From Millisia brevis NBRC 105863 (GTDB lineage Bacteria; Actinomycetota; Actinomycetes; Mycobacteriales; Mycobacteriaceae), in contig NZ_BCRN01000002.1 in assembly GCF_001552615.1 (NCBI RefSeq), positions 248,001 through 312,000 of the forward strand: a stretch of DNA of 64,000 nt, in the 5' to 3' direction. The notes under the pieces are model-generated. The model worked only from the letters and a program-made list of their open reading frames with translations, made no database searches and was not told the origin of the DNA. Position numbers and translations under genes: made by a program. Positions within the stretch are counted from its first letter, which is position 1. Every line of letters begins with the position of its first letter. This document shows, in pieces, positions 36,395-45,482 of this stretch.

Positions 36395-37003
36395 TCACAC
36401 CGTCGTCCAGGCGTCGGCGAGCAGGCCGCGCGTATCGCGCAACAACTGCGGCATCACCTTCGCTTGACCGATCACCGTGATGAAGTTCGCGTCGCCGCCC
36501 CAGCGCGGGACGACGTGCTGATGGAGGTGCTCCGACAACGAGCCTCCCGCGGGGGCGCCGAGATTGAGCCCGACGTTGAAGCCGTGCGGCCGCGATACCG
36601 CCTTGATCACCCGGATGGCGCGCTGGGTGAACGCCATTAGTTCGTGGCTCTCCTGCTCGGTGAGGTCCTCGAGGTTCGCCACTCGCCGGTAGGGCACCAC
36701 CATCAGGTGGCCCGGGTTGTACGGGTAGAGGTTGAGTACCGCGTAGACCCATTCGCCGCGGGCGACGATCAGCCCGTCCTCGTCGGCCATCTTGGGGATC
36801 GCCGTGAACGGCTCCTCCTGCGGGCCGTCGTCGGCGGCCGTCGGGGCGGAGGTGATGTAGGACAGTCGATGCGGCGACCACAGCCGCTGCAGCCGGTCCG
36901 GGTCACCCACCCCGGTGTCGACCACCGCGGCGTCCTCGACGGCCCCGGCGTCCCCCGGTATCCGACCGTCGGGGGATCCGCCGTCGACCCGCGCGTCAGT
37001 CAT
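36395..37003 (-). CDS. HIT-domain protein, Ap4A phosphorylase-like
   Basis: A 202-residue histidine-triad protein. The active-site motif is [13 protein letters not shown] near residue 155, with [16 protein letters not shown] upstream as the typical HIT strand. The M. tuberculosis protein at this place, Rv2613c, is a diadenosine tetraphosphate phosphorylase. ATG at 37003 starts eight bases inside the end of thrS; a second in-frame start at 37015 is possible. The N-terminal 40 residues are low-complexity and probably disordered. Confidence 0.9.
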   Translation of the reverse strand: MTDARVDGGSPDGRIPGDAGAVEDAAVVDTGVGDPDRLQRLWSPHRLSYITSAPTAADDGPQEEPFTAIPKMADEDGLIVARGEWVYAVLNLYPYNPGHLMVVPYRRVANLEDLTEQESHELMAFTQRAIRVIKAVSRPHGFNVGLNLGAPAGGSLSEHLHQHVVPRWGGDANFITVIGQAKVMPQLLRDTRGLLADAWTTV

Positions 37004-39098
37004 CGTCCGCCGCAACCCCGTTCGCTACCGCTTCGACCGGCTCCGGGCCGCTCGACAGGAAGGTGGACGCGCTCGGCGAGACGTTGGTGCGCGCGGAGAT
37101 CCAGTCGGAGATCGCGGTGACCGCCTCGTCGACGGGAACCCCGTTGAGTACCGAACCGTCGCGGAAGCGGAAGCTCACCGCGGCGGCGTCCCGGTCCTGC
37201 GCACCCGCCAGCAGCATGAAGGGCACCTTCTGGGTGGTGTGGGTGCGGATCTTCTTCTGCATGCGGTCGTCCCCGGCATCGACGCGGGCGCGCACGCCCC
37301 GGTCGCGCAGTCGGGCGATCACCGTGTTGAGGTGTGGCACGAAGTCCTCGGCGACCGGGATACCGACGACCTGCTCGGGCGCCAACCACGCGGGGAAGGC
37401 GCCGGCGTAGTGCTCGGTGAGCACGCCGAAGAAGCGCTCGATCGAGCCGAAGAGGGCGCGGTGGATCATCACCGGGCGGTGCTTGGCGCCGTCGGAGCCG
37501 GTGTACTCCAGGCCGAAGCGTTCCGGCAGGTTGAAGTCGAGCTGGATGGTCGACATCTGCCAGGTGCGGCCGAGGGCGTCCTTGACCTGCACCGAGATCT
37601 TGGGGCCGTAGAAGGCGGCGCCGCCCGGGTCCGGGACGAGGTCGAGCCCGGACTCGCGGGCGACCTCGGCGAGGGTCTCGGTCGCCTCTTCCCATACCTC
37701 GTCGGAGCCGACCGACTTGTCCGGGTTGCGGGTGGACAGCTCGAGGTAGAAGTCGTCGAGACCGTAGTCGCGAAGCAGGTCCAGCACAAACTCCAGCAGC
37801 GACCTCAGCTCGCCGCGCATCTGCTCCTTGGTGGTGTAGATATGCGCGTCGTCCTGCGTCATACCCCGCACCCGGGTCAGCCCGTGGATGACGCCGGACT
37901 TCTCGTAGCGGTAGACGCTGCCGAACTCGAACAACCGCAGCGGCAGTTCCCGATACGACCGTCCGCGCGCGGCGAAGATCAGGTTGTGCATCGGGCAGTT
38001 CATCGGCTTGAGGTAGTAGTCCTGGCCGGGTTTGCGGACGGTGCCGTCCTCGTTCAGCTCCTCGTCGAGGTGCATCGCCGGGAACATGCCCTCGCGGTAC
38101 CAGTCGAGGTGACCGGAGACCTCGTAGAGGTGGCTCTTGGTGATGTGCGGGCTGTAGACGAACTCGTAGCCGGCGTCGATATGCCGGGCCCGCGAGTAGT
38201 CCTCCATCTCCTTGCGGATGATGCCGCCCTTGGGGTGGAAGACCGGCAGCCCGGAACCGAGCTCGTCGGGGAAGCTGAACAGATCCAGTTCCGCACCGAG
38301 CCGGCGGTGATCGCGCCGCTCCGCTTCGGCGAGCAGCTCCAGATACCCGTCGAGCGCCTCGGTCGACTCCCACGCGGTGCCATAGATGCGCTGCAGGTCG
38401 GCGTTGTCCTGATCACCGCGCCAGTACGCGGCGGAGCTGCGGGTGAGCTTGAACGCCGGGATGTACTTGGTGGTGGGGATATGCGGGCCGCGGCACAGGT
38501 CGCCCCATTCGCGCTCTCCGGTGCGCGGGTTGAGGTTGTCGTAGGCGGTCAGCTCGCCGCCGCCCACCTCCATGACCTCGGGGTCGTCGACGCTGGACTT
38601 GTCGTCGATCAGCTCGAGCTTGAACGGCTCGTTCGCCAATTCCTCGCGAGCCTGTTCGATCGAGTCGTAGACGCGTCGGGAGAACCGCTGGCCGCCCTTG
38701 ATGATCTGCTTCATGCGCTTCTCGAGCGCGGTCAGATCCTCCGGGGTGAACGGCCGGGCGACCTGGAAGTCGTAGTAGAAGCCGTCGGTGATCGGCGGGC
38801 CGATGCCGAGCTTCGCCTCCGGGAAGAGGCTCTGAACCGCCTGCGCCAGCACATGCGCGGCGGAATGCCGGATGACGCTGCGCCCGTCCTCGGAGTCGGC
38901 ACGTACCGCGTCGACCTCGACGTCGACCTCCGGCGCCCAGGACAGATCCCGCAGCCGGCCGTCGTCCTCACGCACCACGACGATGGCCTCGGGCCCCTTG
39001 TTGGGCAGCCCCGTTTCGCGCAGCGCGGTGCCGGCGGTAGTCCCGGCGGGAACCTTCACCCGTTCGGCACCGGTAGTTGCTGCTGCGGCTGTGACCAC
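36996..39098 (-). CDS. thrS: Threonyl-tRNA synthetase
   Basis: A 700-residue class II synthetase. Order: TGS domain ([16 protein letters not shown]), editing domain with the H-x3-H motif in [13 protein letters not shown] and a downstream YYDFQ, catalytic domain with the zinc Cys in [25 protein letters not shown] and [20 protein letters not shown], and an anticodon-binding domain ending the protein. GTG at 39098 gives the usual start. It heads the transcript thrS-HIT-pgsA-patA-pimA-Nudix. The 154-bp gap upstream has a small GGCCGC-AA-GCGGCC hairpin (39152-39165); I see no T-box features. Confidence 0.96.
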   Translation of the reverse strand: MVTAAAATTGAERVKVPAGTTAGTALRETGLPNKGPEAIVVVREDDGRLRDLSWAPEVDVEVDAVRADSEDGRSVIRHSAAHVLAQAVQSLFPEAKLGIGPPITDGFYYDFQVARPFTPEDLTALEKRMKQIIKGGQRFSRRVYDSIEQAREELANEPFKLELIDDKSSVDDPEVMEVGGGELTAYDNLNPRTGEREWGDLCRGPHIPTTKYIPAFKLTRSSAAYWRGDQDNADLQRIYGTAWESTEALDGYLELLAEAERRDHRRLGAELDLFSFPDELGSGLPVFHPKGGIIRKEMEDYSRARHIDAGYEFVYSPHITKSHLYEVSGHLDWYREGMFPAMHLDEELNEDGTVRKPGQDYYLKPMNCPMHNLIFAARGRSYRELPLRLFEFGSVYRYEKSGVIHGLTRVRGMTQDDAHIYTTKEQMRGELRSLLEFVLDLLRDYGLDDFYLELSTRNPDKSVGSDEVWEEATETLAEVARESGLDLVPDPGGAAFYGPKISVQVKDALGRTWQMSTIQLDFNLPERFGLEYTGSDGAKHRPVMIHRALFGSIERFFGVLTEHYAGAFPAWLAPEQVVGIPVAEDFVPHLNTVIARLRDRGVRARVDAGDDRMQKKIRTHTTQKVPFMLLAGAQDRDAAAVSFRFRDGSVLNGVPVDEAVTAISDWISARTNVSPSASTFLSSGPEPVEAVANGVAADDD

Positions 39099-39252
39099 GA
39101 GGATCGTCGCTCCTTTGCTGAAATACTGGGGTCGTCCCGGCGCTCGACAACGGCCGCAAGCGGCCGCGACGAGACATACCGGGGACTGGCTACCCGAACA
39201 GCCTATCGACCGACCGATCGCCGACGTACGCCGACGGGCCGCGAACCGGTGG

Positions 39253-39732
39253 TCAGAGCCAGGGAAGCGGGCTCTGCAACCAGGACTGGTCGAGCCCGAC
39301 CCAGCGGGCGACCATGCCGACCGCCCCGAGCAGCCACAGCGTCAGCACCACGACGGCGCAGGTGAACAGGGCGCCGAAGCCGCGGACCAGCAGGCTCTGA
39401 CGCAGATACCAGCCCATGACGATCTCGTACTTGCCACGTACCCAGTGCAGTACCGACTGCGCCCAGTCGAACTCGGAGGCGAGGATGCCGAGGCCGGTGA
39501 AGACGATCAGCCAACCGGGACCTGGATACGGGATGGCGACGATGCCTATACACACGACGATCGTGCCGATGATCCCGACCATCATCCGGAAGATCCTCAG
39601 GGTCGCCGGCTTGCTCTCGAGGTCGGCTCGCCACGAGCGATAGCGGACGATCAGCCCGCGGTGACGACTGTCCACCCGCTCCGTGGCACCGGTATCCGCA
39701 GTCCCGCCGTCGGATTTGTCGGTTGTGGCCAC
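39253..39732 (-). CDS. TIGR02611-like small membrane protein
   Basis: A 159-residue protein with three hydrophobic segments: [39 protein letters not shown], and [20 protein letters not shown] near the C-terminus. The pattern with the central PYPGPGWL-to-EFDWAQ stretch matches a small actinobacterial family of unknown function (TIGR02611, from memory). GTG at 39732 is chosen because GGAGG lies five bases ahead; the frame is open from 39846. Confidence 0.75.
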   Translation of the reverse strand: MATTDKSDGGTADTGATERVDSRHRGLIVRYRSWRADLESKPATLRIFRMMVGIIGTIVVCIGIVAIPYPGPGWLIVFTGLGILASEFDWAQSVLHWVRGKYEIVMGWYLRQSLLVRGFGALFTCAVVVLTLWLLGAVGMVARWVGLDQSWLQSPLPWL

Positions 39733-40079
39733 CGGCACCTCCTCGGTCTCCCCTATTCTTCGGACGAATCGTCGGTCAATTCGCCCGTATCCGTTGCCAT
39801 CGACACTACCCGGGGCGACCCCCGCGACCGGCACCCGCCGAGACATCCGTCCGATTCGTCACGAATCGTTCACCAGCGTTCTCCTGGCCGCCGAACGATC
39901 CGGGGTACACCCGCTCGAGCCGCCACGTCACCGGCCGTTGGCCCCCTCCTTTCGGACATACCTTTCACCCGGGCCCGGCCGCTTCGACCGAACAGCCGGA
40001 CATATCCCCGGAGCCTCTGCCACGATCCGGAGCAGACCGGTCCGCGACGGCCCGGCGGCAGCACCGAAGGAGCGCGTTC
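39733..40079. other. Divergent intergenic region without a gene
   Basis: This 347-bp gap lies between two divergent genes. It should hold promoters for both, and AAGGAG at about 40068-40073 is the ribosome-binding site of the right-hand gene. I see no further structure or coding potential that I can support. Confidence 0.5.
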
Positions 40080-40649
40080 ATGATCAGTCGATTCCCGGTA
40101 CCCGAGGTCGCGGACCTGCCGGAGGACCTGCGCGACCGGATCCTGCAGGTCCAGGAGAAGTCCGGCTTCGTGCCGAATGTCTTCCTGGGACTGGCCTATC
40201 GACCCGACCAGCTGCGCCTGTTCATGGACTATCACGACGCGCTCATGGATGCGGACGAGCCGCTGACCAAGGCGGAGCGGGAGATGATCGTCGTCGCCAC
40301 CAGCGCCCGGTGGAGCTGTCTGTATTGCGTGGTCGCGCACGGCGCGATCCTGCGCATCCGCGCCAAGGACCCGCTGATCGCCGACTATCTGGCCACCAAC
40401 TACCGGCAGGCGGATGTCACCGACAAGCAGCGCGCGATGCTCGACTACTGCGTGCTGCTGTCGGTGGACCCCGATCGGATCGACGAGGAGCAGCACCGGA
40501 AGCTGCGCGACGCCGGCTGGAGCGACGACGCGATCTGGGATATGAGCGCGATCACCGCCTTCTTCTCGATGTCGAACCGGCTGGTGCACGCGGCCGGTAT
40601 CCCGCCGAACCCCGAATTCCATCTCCTGGGCCGGGTTCCACGAGGCTGA
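40080..40649 (+). CDS. AhpD-like alkylhydroperoxidase/carboxymuconolactone decarboxylase family protein
   Basis: A 189-residue all-helical protein of the AhpD/CMD superfamily, peroxidase-related type. The redox motif E-x(n)-C-x2-C-x3-H is visible: Glu in AEREMIVVATSARWSC, then SCLYCVVAHGAILR near residues 80-93. The protein probably uses the two cysteines to reduce peroxides; it lacks an adjacent AhpC gene. ATG at 40080 follows AAGGAG with eight bases of spacing. It converges on the cbs-like gene with 22 bp between stops. Confidence 0.85.
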   Translation: MISRFPVPEVADLPEDLRDRILQVQEKSGFVPNVFLGLAYRPDQLRLFMDYHDALMDADEPLTKAEREMIVVATSARWSCLYCVVAHGAILRIRAKDPLIADYLATNYRQADVTDKQRAMLDYCVLLSVDPDRIDEEQHRKLRDAGWSDDAIWDMSAITAFFSMSNRLVHAAGIPPNPEFHLLGRVPRG

Positions 40650-40671
40650 CCTCGGCGGTCGCGACCGCCGG

Positions 40672-42081
40672 TCAGGCGGCGCCGGCGACGGCGGCCGCGC
40701 GATCGCGAGCGGCGGCGCGGTGCAGGTCCTCGGCCGCGAGGATTCCGGCCAGCCGACCATCGCGCAGCACGGTCACATGATCGCCGAGCTCCTCCCCCAG
40801 CCGGGCGATCGCCTCGGCCGCGGTTTCCCCCGTGCCGACGGTCGCCGGTGGCGGCGTGGCGATCTCGCCGACGGCTCGATGCGGCTCGCGCTCCGCGCGG
40901 GCGAGCAACTCCCGGCGGCCGATCACCCCCCGGATCTCGCTGAACGCGGCGGGCAGGATGCTGTGTTCGCGCAGCACCACCGGCAGGATCGTCGCCCCGG
41001 TGGATCGGACGAGCGCAGCCGCCTCGGCCAGGGTCACCGCGCGTCCGGCGGCCGGTACTTCCACCTCGCCCACCAATTCGGCGAGCAGGCCGGTGCGGTC
41101 GTCGTCGAGGAAGCCGAGGCGTCGCTGCCAGGCCCGCGAGTGGTACTTCGACAGGTAGGCGCGTCCCGAATCGGGCAGCACCGCGACCACGGTGTGCTCC
41201 GGGCCGAGATCGCGCGCCACCCGCAGCGCCGCCGCGGTGACCAGTCCGGCGGAGCCGCCGACCAGCAGGCCCTCGCGGGCGGCGAGTTCGCGGATGGTGG
41301 CCACCGATTCGCGGTCCGGGATCGCGACGATGTGGTCGACGACGTCCGGGTGGTAGCTCTGCGGCCAGACGTCCTCGGGGGTGTCGGGGTGCAGATAGTG
41401 GCCGGCGGCCTCGACGAAGAAGGGGCTGCCGTCGCCGCCGTTGTAGACCGAGCTGACCGGGTCGGCGCCGATGACCTGCACCTGCCCGTCGGCCACCTGC
41501 TTGAGGTACTCCCCCGTACCGGAAATCGTTCCGCCGGTGCCGATCCCGGCGACCAGATGGGTGACCGTACCCTCGGTATCGCGCCAGATCTCCGGGCCGG
41601 TGGTGCGGCGGTGCGCCTCGGGGTTGCCGGGGTTGTCGTATTGGTGGGCGAACCAGGCGTCCGGCCGCTCCGAAGCGATCCGTTCGGCGATATTCGACAC
41701 GTGATCGGGGTGGTCGCGCGGATGTCCGGCCGGCGTCACGATCAGCTCGGCACCGTAGGCCCGCAACAGATCCTGCTTCTCGATGCTGACATTGTCCGGA
41801 ACGACGACCACCAGGTGATAGCCCCGGCCGGCGGCGGCCTGGGCCAGACCGATCCCGGTATTGCCGGACGATCCCTCGACGATCGTCCCGCCGGGGATCA
41901 GGGCGCCGGATCGTTCGGCGTCCTCGACCATCTGGCGCGCCGCTCGATCCTTGACCGAGCCTCCGGGATTGAGGTATTCGAGCTTGACGTAGACCCGCGC
42001 GGAGATGCCCTCGGTCAGCCGGTTGAGACGCACCAGCGGGGTATTGCCGACGGCGGACAGCACCGAGTCGTAGATCGCCAT
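40672..42081 (-). CDS. cbs: Cystathionine beta-synthase (PLP fold with CBS pair)
   Basis: A 469-residue enzyme. The first 320 residues are a fold-type II PLP enzyme: VGNTPLVRLNRL, the Schiff-base Lys in NPGGSVKDRAA near residue 43, EGSSGNTGIGLA for substrate binding and GIGTGGTISGTGEYLK for phosphate binding. The last 130 residues form a divergent CBS-domain pair (EHSILPAAFSEIRGVIGRRE and GDHVTVLRDGRLAGILA). Such proteins condense serine and homocysteine in reverse transsulfuration; an O-acetylserine sulfhydrylase role is possible. ATG at 42081 has AAGGA nine bases upstream. No cystathionine gamma-lyase gene lies alongside. Confidence 0.9.
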   Translation of the reverse strand: MAIYDSVLSAVGNTPLVRLNRLTEGISARVYVKLEYLNPGGSVKDRAARQMVEDAERSGALIPGGTIVEGSSGNTGIGLAQAAAGRGYHLVVVVPDNVSIEKQDLLRAYGAELIVTPAGHPRDHPDHVSNIAERIASERPDAWFAHQYDNPGNPEAHRRTTGPEIWRDTEGTVTHLVAGIGTGGTISGTGEYLKQVADGQVQVIGADPVSSVYNGGDGSPFFVEAAGHYLHPDTPEDVWPQSYHPDVVDHIVAIPDRESVATIRELAAREGLLVGGSAGLVTAAALRVARDLGPEHTVVAVLPDSGRAYLSKYHSRAWQRRLGFLDDDRTGLLAELVGEVEVPAAGRAVTLAEAAALVRSTGATILPVVLREHSILPAAFSEIRGVIGRRELLARAEREPHRAVGEIATPPPATVGTGETAAEAIARLGEELGDHVTVLRDGRLAGILAAEDLHRAAARDRAAAVAGAA

Positions 42082-42309
42082 GAGTTGGAGTCCTTCCCGG
42101 GGTGTCCGATGGTCCGTACCGCGTTCCGGACCGGCCGGAACACCTGCTCGGACCGTAGGACCGGGCGTCGGCCGCGTCGACCCAAGCGCACACCGTGATT
42201 CCAATCCCCCGCGACCGGTCCCGACCACACCGTCGCCGCCGCCGGTTCGCATGTCATGTCCGTGTCCGTGTCCGGGGAACCTGTCGGTGTCGGGGCCTAC
42301 CGTCGATCC

Positions 42310-43233
42310 ATGCGCACCCTGGATGTCCGCGGCACCTTCTCGCTGCGGGCGAGCACCCGGTTCCTGGAGGGCTTCGCCCCGGCGCGATACGACGGCAGCG
42401 GCCCCACCGACGAGCGGCCCACGCTGCGGCTCGGCTTTGTCGTCGACGGCACCGACGAGGTCGCCGGGGCGGTGATCACCCAGCAGGACGACGGCACGGT
42501 CACCGCGGTGATCGACGCAGCCGACACCGGCACCGACTCGCCGATCGCCGACGCCGCGGCCCGGCAGATCGAACGGATCCTGTCGATCGACGTCGACGGC
42601 ACCGGCTTTCCCGCGATCGGGGAACGGGATCCCGTGATCGGCGCCCTGCTCGACCGGTTCGACGGGCTGCGGCCGGTCTGCTTCCTGTCCCCCTACGAAT
42701 CGGCCTGTTGGGCGGTGATCGGCCACCGCGTGCGGATCGCTCAGGCCGCCGCCCTCAAGGAGCGGATCGCCCGGACCTTCGGCACCGTCGTCACGGTCGA
42801 CGGCGCGCAGGCCCCCGTCTTTCCGTCCCCCGCCCGGTTGGCGCAGGTCGCCGATCAACTGCCGCTGCCGGAGGTCAAACAGCAGCGGCTGCACGCCCTG
42901 GCGACCGCCGCCCTCGGCGGTGCCCTCGACGCCGATCGGCTCCGCGCCCTCGACACCGAGTCGGCGCTGAAAGCCCTGCAGGAGTTGCCCGGCATCGGGC
43001 CGTTCTCGGCCGAGCTGATCCTGATCCGCGGCTGCGGGGCACCCGACATCTTCCCGACGGCGGAGCGGCGACTGATCGACTCGATGCGGCAGCTCTATCG
43101 CGAGCCGGACGCCGAACTGCCGCGCCTGCGGGCGATCGCGGAGGCCTGGCAGCCGTACCGCAGTTGGGCGGCGGTCCTGGTCCGCGCCTACCGCGAGGAG
43201 ACCACCGGGGAGATCGGCGGGCGCATGTCCTGA
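42310..43233 (+). CDS. alkA: DNA-3-methyladenine glycosylase II
   Basis: A 307-residue base-excision repair glycosylase of the HhH-GPD superfamily that removes alkylated purines. The helix-hairpin-helix and catalytic Asp are in ALQELPGIGPFSAELILIR followed by GCGAPDIFP, near residues 220-245; SPYESACWAVIGHRV is the start of the HhH-GPD domain. The N-terminal 100 residues fit the AlkA beta-domain. No Ada-type methyltransferase domain or gene is attached. ATG at 42310 is preferred over 42256. Confidence 0.88.
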   Translation: MRTLDVRGTFSLRASTRFLEGFAPARYDGSGPTDERPTLRLGFVVDGTDEVAGAVITQQDDGTVTAVIDAADTGTDSPIADAAARQIERILSIDVDGTGFPAIGERDPVIGALLDRFDGLRPVCFLSPYESACWAVIGHRVRIAQAAALKERIARTFGTVVTVDGAQAPVFPSPARLAQVADQLPLPEVKQQRLHALATAALGGALDADRLRALDTESALKALQELPGIGPFSAELILIRGCGAPDIFPTAERRLIDSMRQLYREPDAELPRLRAIAEAWQPYRSWAAVLVRAYREETTGEIGGRMS

Positions 43234-43295
43234 ATGGGCGATTTCCCGGCCGGCTCTACGACGCCCTGTCGGAGCACGTCGGGGCCGGTGTCAGA

Positions 43296-44000
43296 ATGAG
43301 CGGTATGCGACCACCGAGGCTCCCCCGCGCGCTGCGCGGCGCCGCCGCGGGATCGGTCGCCACCACCGGCGCGCTGTTGTCCCACCTCGCCGGTGGCGGA
43401 GCCATGCCGGGCCTCGGCGGGGTCGCCATATCCCTGGCGCTGTCGCTGGTGGTGTGCACCCTGCTGGCCGGGCAACGGTTGTCCTTGCTGCGGCTGACGG
43501 CGGCGGTCGCGATCAGCCAGTCGCTCTTCCACAGCCTCTTCGTCCTCGCCGCGCGCCCGGCGCCGACGCTGGTTCTGCCGGCGAGCGCGACCGACGGCAG
43601 CCACCTACACGGCGGCGTGCCGATGTCCGACGCGGCGATGCCCGCCGCGACCATCACGACGTCCGCGCCGATGTCCGATGTCTCGGCGCCGTTGCACGAC
43701 ATGTCGGCGATGGCCGGCTCCAGTGCGGGCATGTGGTTCTGGCACGCCTTTGCCGCCGTCGTCACGATCGCGATCGTGCACCGCGGTGAACGCACCCTGC
43801 TCGAGCTGCAGGCCCTCGGCCGCGCGATCGCCTCGCGGGCCCGGCGCACCATCGTCTTCCCCGAGTCCGTTCCGGTGGCGATCCCCGACGGACTCACCCG
43901 CCTGCCGGTGTGCGCGGCACCCGCATCGGCCGCGGACGAACCCTTCCTGGTGTCGGTGGGCAGGCGCGGACCACCCGGACGGCTGATCTCCGTTCTCTGA
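43296..44000 (+). CDS. Met/His-rich membrane protein of the copper/DyP group
   Basis: A 234-residue membrane protein. Four hydrophobic stretches are visible: near residues 18-40, 44-60, 66-85 and 145-165 (WFWHAFAAVVTIAIV). Between the third and fourth is a loop of about 60 residues rich in Met and His (SHLHGGVPMSDAAMP, then APLHDMSAMAGSSAGM). These residues are common ligands of Cu(I) and Cu(II), so metal handling is inferred. I recognise no named family; it may stand in for CopD. The start could also be the ATG at 43305. It precedes copC by 140 bp. Confidence 0.65.
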   Translation: MSGMRPPRLPRALRGAAAGSVATTGALLSHLAGGGAMPGLGGVAISLALSLVVCTLLAGQRLSLLRLTAAVAISQSLFHSLFVLAARPAPTLVLPASATDGSHLHGGVPMSDAAMPAATITTSAPMSDVSAPLHDMSAMAGSSAGMWFWHAFAAVVTIAIVHRGERTLLELQALGRAIASRARRTIVFPESVPVAIPDGLTRLPVCAAPASAADEPFLVSVGRRGPPGRLISVL

Positions 44001-44140
44001 CCGCCGTCCCACCGTCGCGTCTGCGATGCGCCGTGGGACCGGCGGATTCCGCAGCTCCCCTCTCGGGGCGCTTTTCTCCGCGCGTGGCGTCCCCGTGCCG
44101 GAACGACACGGGTGACCGCCGCGCAGATGGGTGGTTTCAC

Positions 44141-44773
44141 ATGCGCGCATTTCGCGCGATGGCGGGCGCGGTCCTGACCGCTGCCGTTGTACTGGTCGCC
44201 ACAGCCGCACCCGCCGCGGCGCACGACGACCTGATCTCCAGTACGCCGACCAGCGGTCAACAGCTCGAGACCGCGCCGGCGGATGTGCAGTTGACCTTCT
44301 CGGCCGACGTCCTGACGATCGGCGCCGCGGTGATCGTGGTCGACGCGTCCGAACAGGACTGGGTCGACGGCGCACCACAGATTCAGGGTGGGTTGGTGAC
44401 GGCTCCGCTGCGCACCGGGATGCCCGCCGGCGGCTACGAGATCCGGTGGCGGGTGGTGTCCTCGGACGGCCATCCGATCAGTGGGGTCGTGCCGTTCACC
44501 GTGGCGACCGGCGTGCCGGTCACCGAGCCGTCACCGACCGGTCAAACGACAACGGATCAGCCGACGTCGAGCCCGGCACCGTCGGGGCAGTCGACGAGCG
44601 CGGCGGCGGGCACGGACACCGCCGCCGATGCCGCGGGCTCCGACGACGGCTCGGGCGGCGCGCTGCGCGTGCTGCTGGTCGGCCTCGCCGGCGCGGCCAT
44701 CGCGGTCGCGGTCTACCTGGTCGTCCGCGCCCGACGCGGCCGCACCGGATCGTCCGGCGATCCGCGCTCCTGA
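44141..44773 (+). CDS. CopC-domain copper-binding protein with C-terminal anchor
   Basis: A 210-residue secreted protein. A signal peptide ends at AAPAAAHDDLISSTP, which places the metal-ligand His at the mature N-terminus, as in CopC. The second CopC signature is VSSDGHPISGVVPFTV near residue 110. A Thr/Ser/Pro-rich linker and a C-terminal transmembrane helix (VLLVGLAGAAIAVAVYLVV) follow, so the domain is held on the outer face of the membrane. CopC binds Cu(II) and hands it to an importer or a maturing enzyme. Confidence 0.9.
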   Translation: MRAFRAMAGAVLTAAVVLVATAAPAAAHDDLISSTPTSGQQLETAPADVQLTFSADVLTIGAAVIVVDASEQDWVDGAPQIQGGLVTAPLRTGMPAGGYEIRWRVVSSDGHPISGVVPFTVATGVPVTEPSPTGQTTTDQPTSSPAPSGQSTSAAAGTDTAADAAGSDDGSGGALRVLLVGLAGAAIAVAVYLVVRARRGRTGSSGDPRS

Positions 44774-44876
44774 CCCTCGCCTCCCCGAACCTCACCGGAG
44801 CGCCACCCCGACATCACGCGGGGGCGTCCCTCCCCACCTCACGGGAGTCCCCGACTCCCGGAAAAGGACCAGTGCG

Positions 44877-45482
44877 TTGACTATTCGCATCACCACCAAC
44901 CGTCTGTTGATCGCCCTGACCGTGGGTGCGATCGCCCTGACCGGCTGCTCCAGCACCGACAGTTCGAGCACGAGCACCTCCGGTACCGACACCTCGAGTG
45001 CCGGCTCCTCGACGAGCGCGGCGTCGAGCTCCACGGGTTCCGGCTCGACCGCCACCGCGGCCGAGGCGGTCACCCTCGACGACGCCTGGGTCAAGGCCGC
45101 CGACGCCGGCATGTCCGCGGCCTTCGGCGTGCTGTCGAACAGCTCCGATGCCGACGTCACCGTGACCGCCGCGGCGAGCCCGGCCTCGACGATGCTCGAG
45201 CTGCACCAGACCGTCACCAACGACGCCGGCGAGATGGTCATGACGCCCGTCGAGGGCGGCTTCGTCGTGCCCGCGGGCGGCACCCTTGCGCTCGAGCCGG
45301 GCGGCAACCACATCATGCTGATGGACCTGACCGGCCCGCTCGTCGCCGGAGACGAGGTCCCGGTGACCCTGACCTTCGCGGACGGCTCCACCGCAGAGTT
45401 CACCGCGCCGGTGAAGGACTACTCGGGCGCCAACGAGTCGTACGAGGGCGACTCCGGGATGACCATGGATTCGGGCTCCTGA
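44877..45482 (+). CDS. PCuAC-family copper chaperone lipoprotein
   Basis: A 201-residue lipoprotein with the lipobox LTGCSS and a Ser/Thr-rich linker, then a PCuAC (DUF461) domain. The H-M-x10-M-x21-H-x-M type copper site is visible as LELHQTVTNDAGEMVMTP and then GGNHIMLMDL. Such chaperones deliver Cu(I) outside the cell. A TTG start at 44877 is used because AAAGGA lies just upstream and no ATG or GTG fits the signal peptide. Its stop codon overlaps the start of the DyP gene by one base, so both are translationally coupled. Confidence 0.9.
   Translation: MTIRITTNRLLIALTVGAIALTGCSSTDSSSTSTSGTDTSSAGSSTSAASSSTGSGSTATAAEAVTLDDAWVKAADAGMSAAFGVLSNSSDADVTVTAAASPASTMLELHQTVTNDAGEMVMTPVEGGFVVPAGGTLALEPGGNHIMLMDLTGPLVAGDEVPVTLTFADGSTAEFTAPVKDYSGANESYEGDSGMTMDSGS

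Noticed and set aside
39099-39252. A T-box leader upstream of thrS
   Set aside because: Only a short GGCCGC hairpin is visible; the T-box sequence and specifier loop are not.
42195-43295. A long open frame running into the Met/His-rich membrane protein gene
   Set aside because: Its first 367 codons are the shadow of alkA in another frame; the real start is near 43296.
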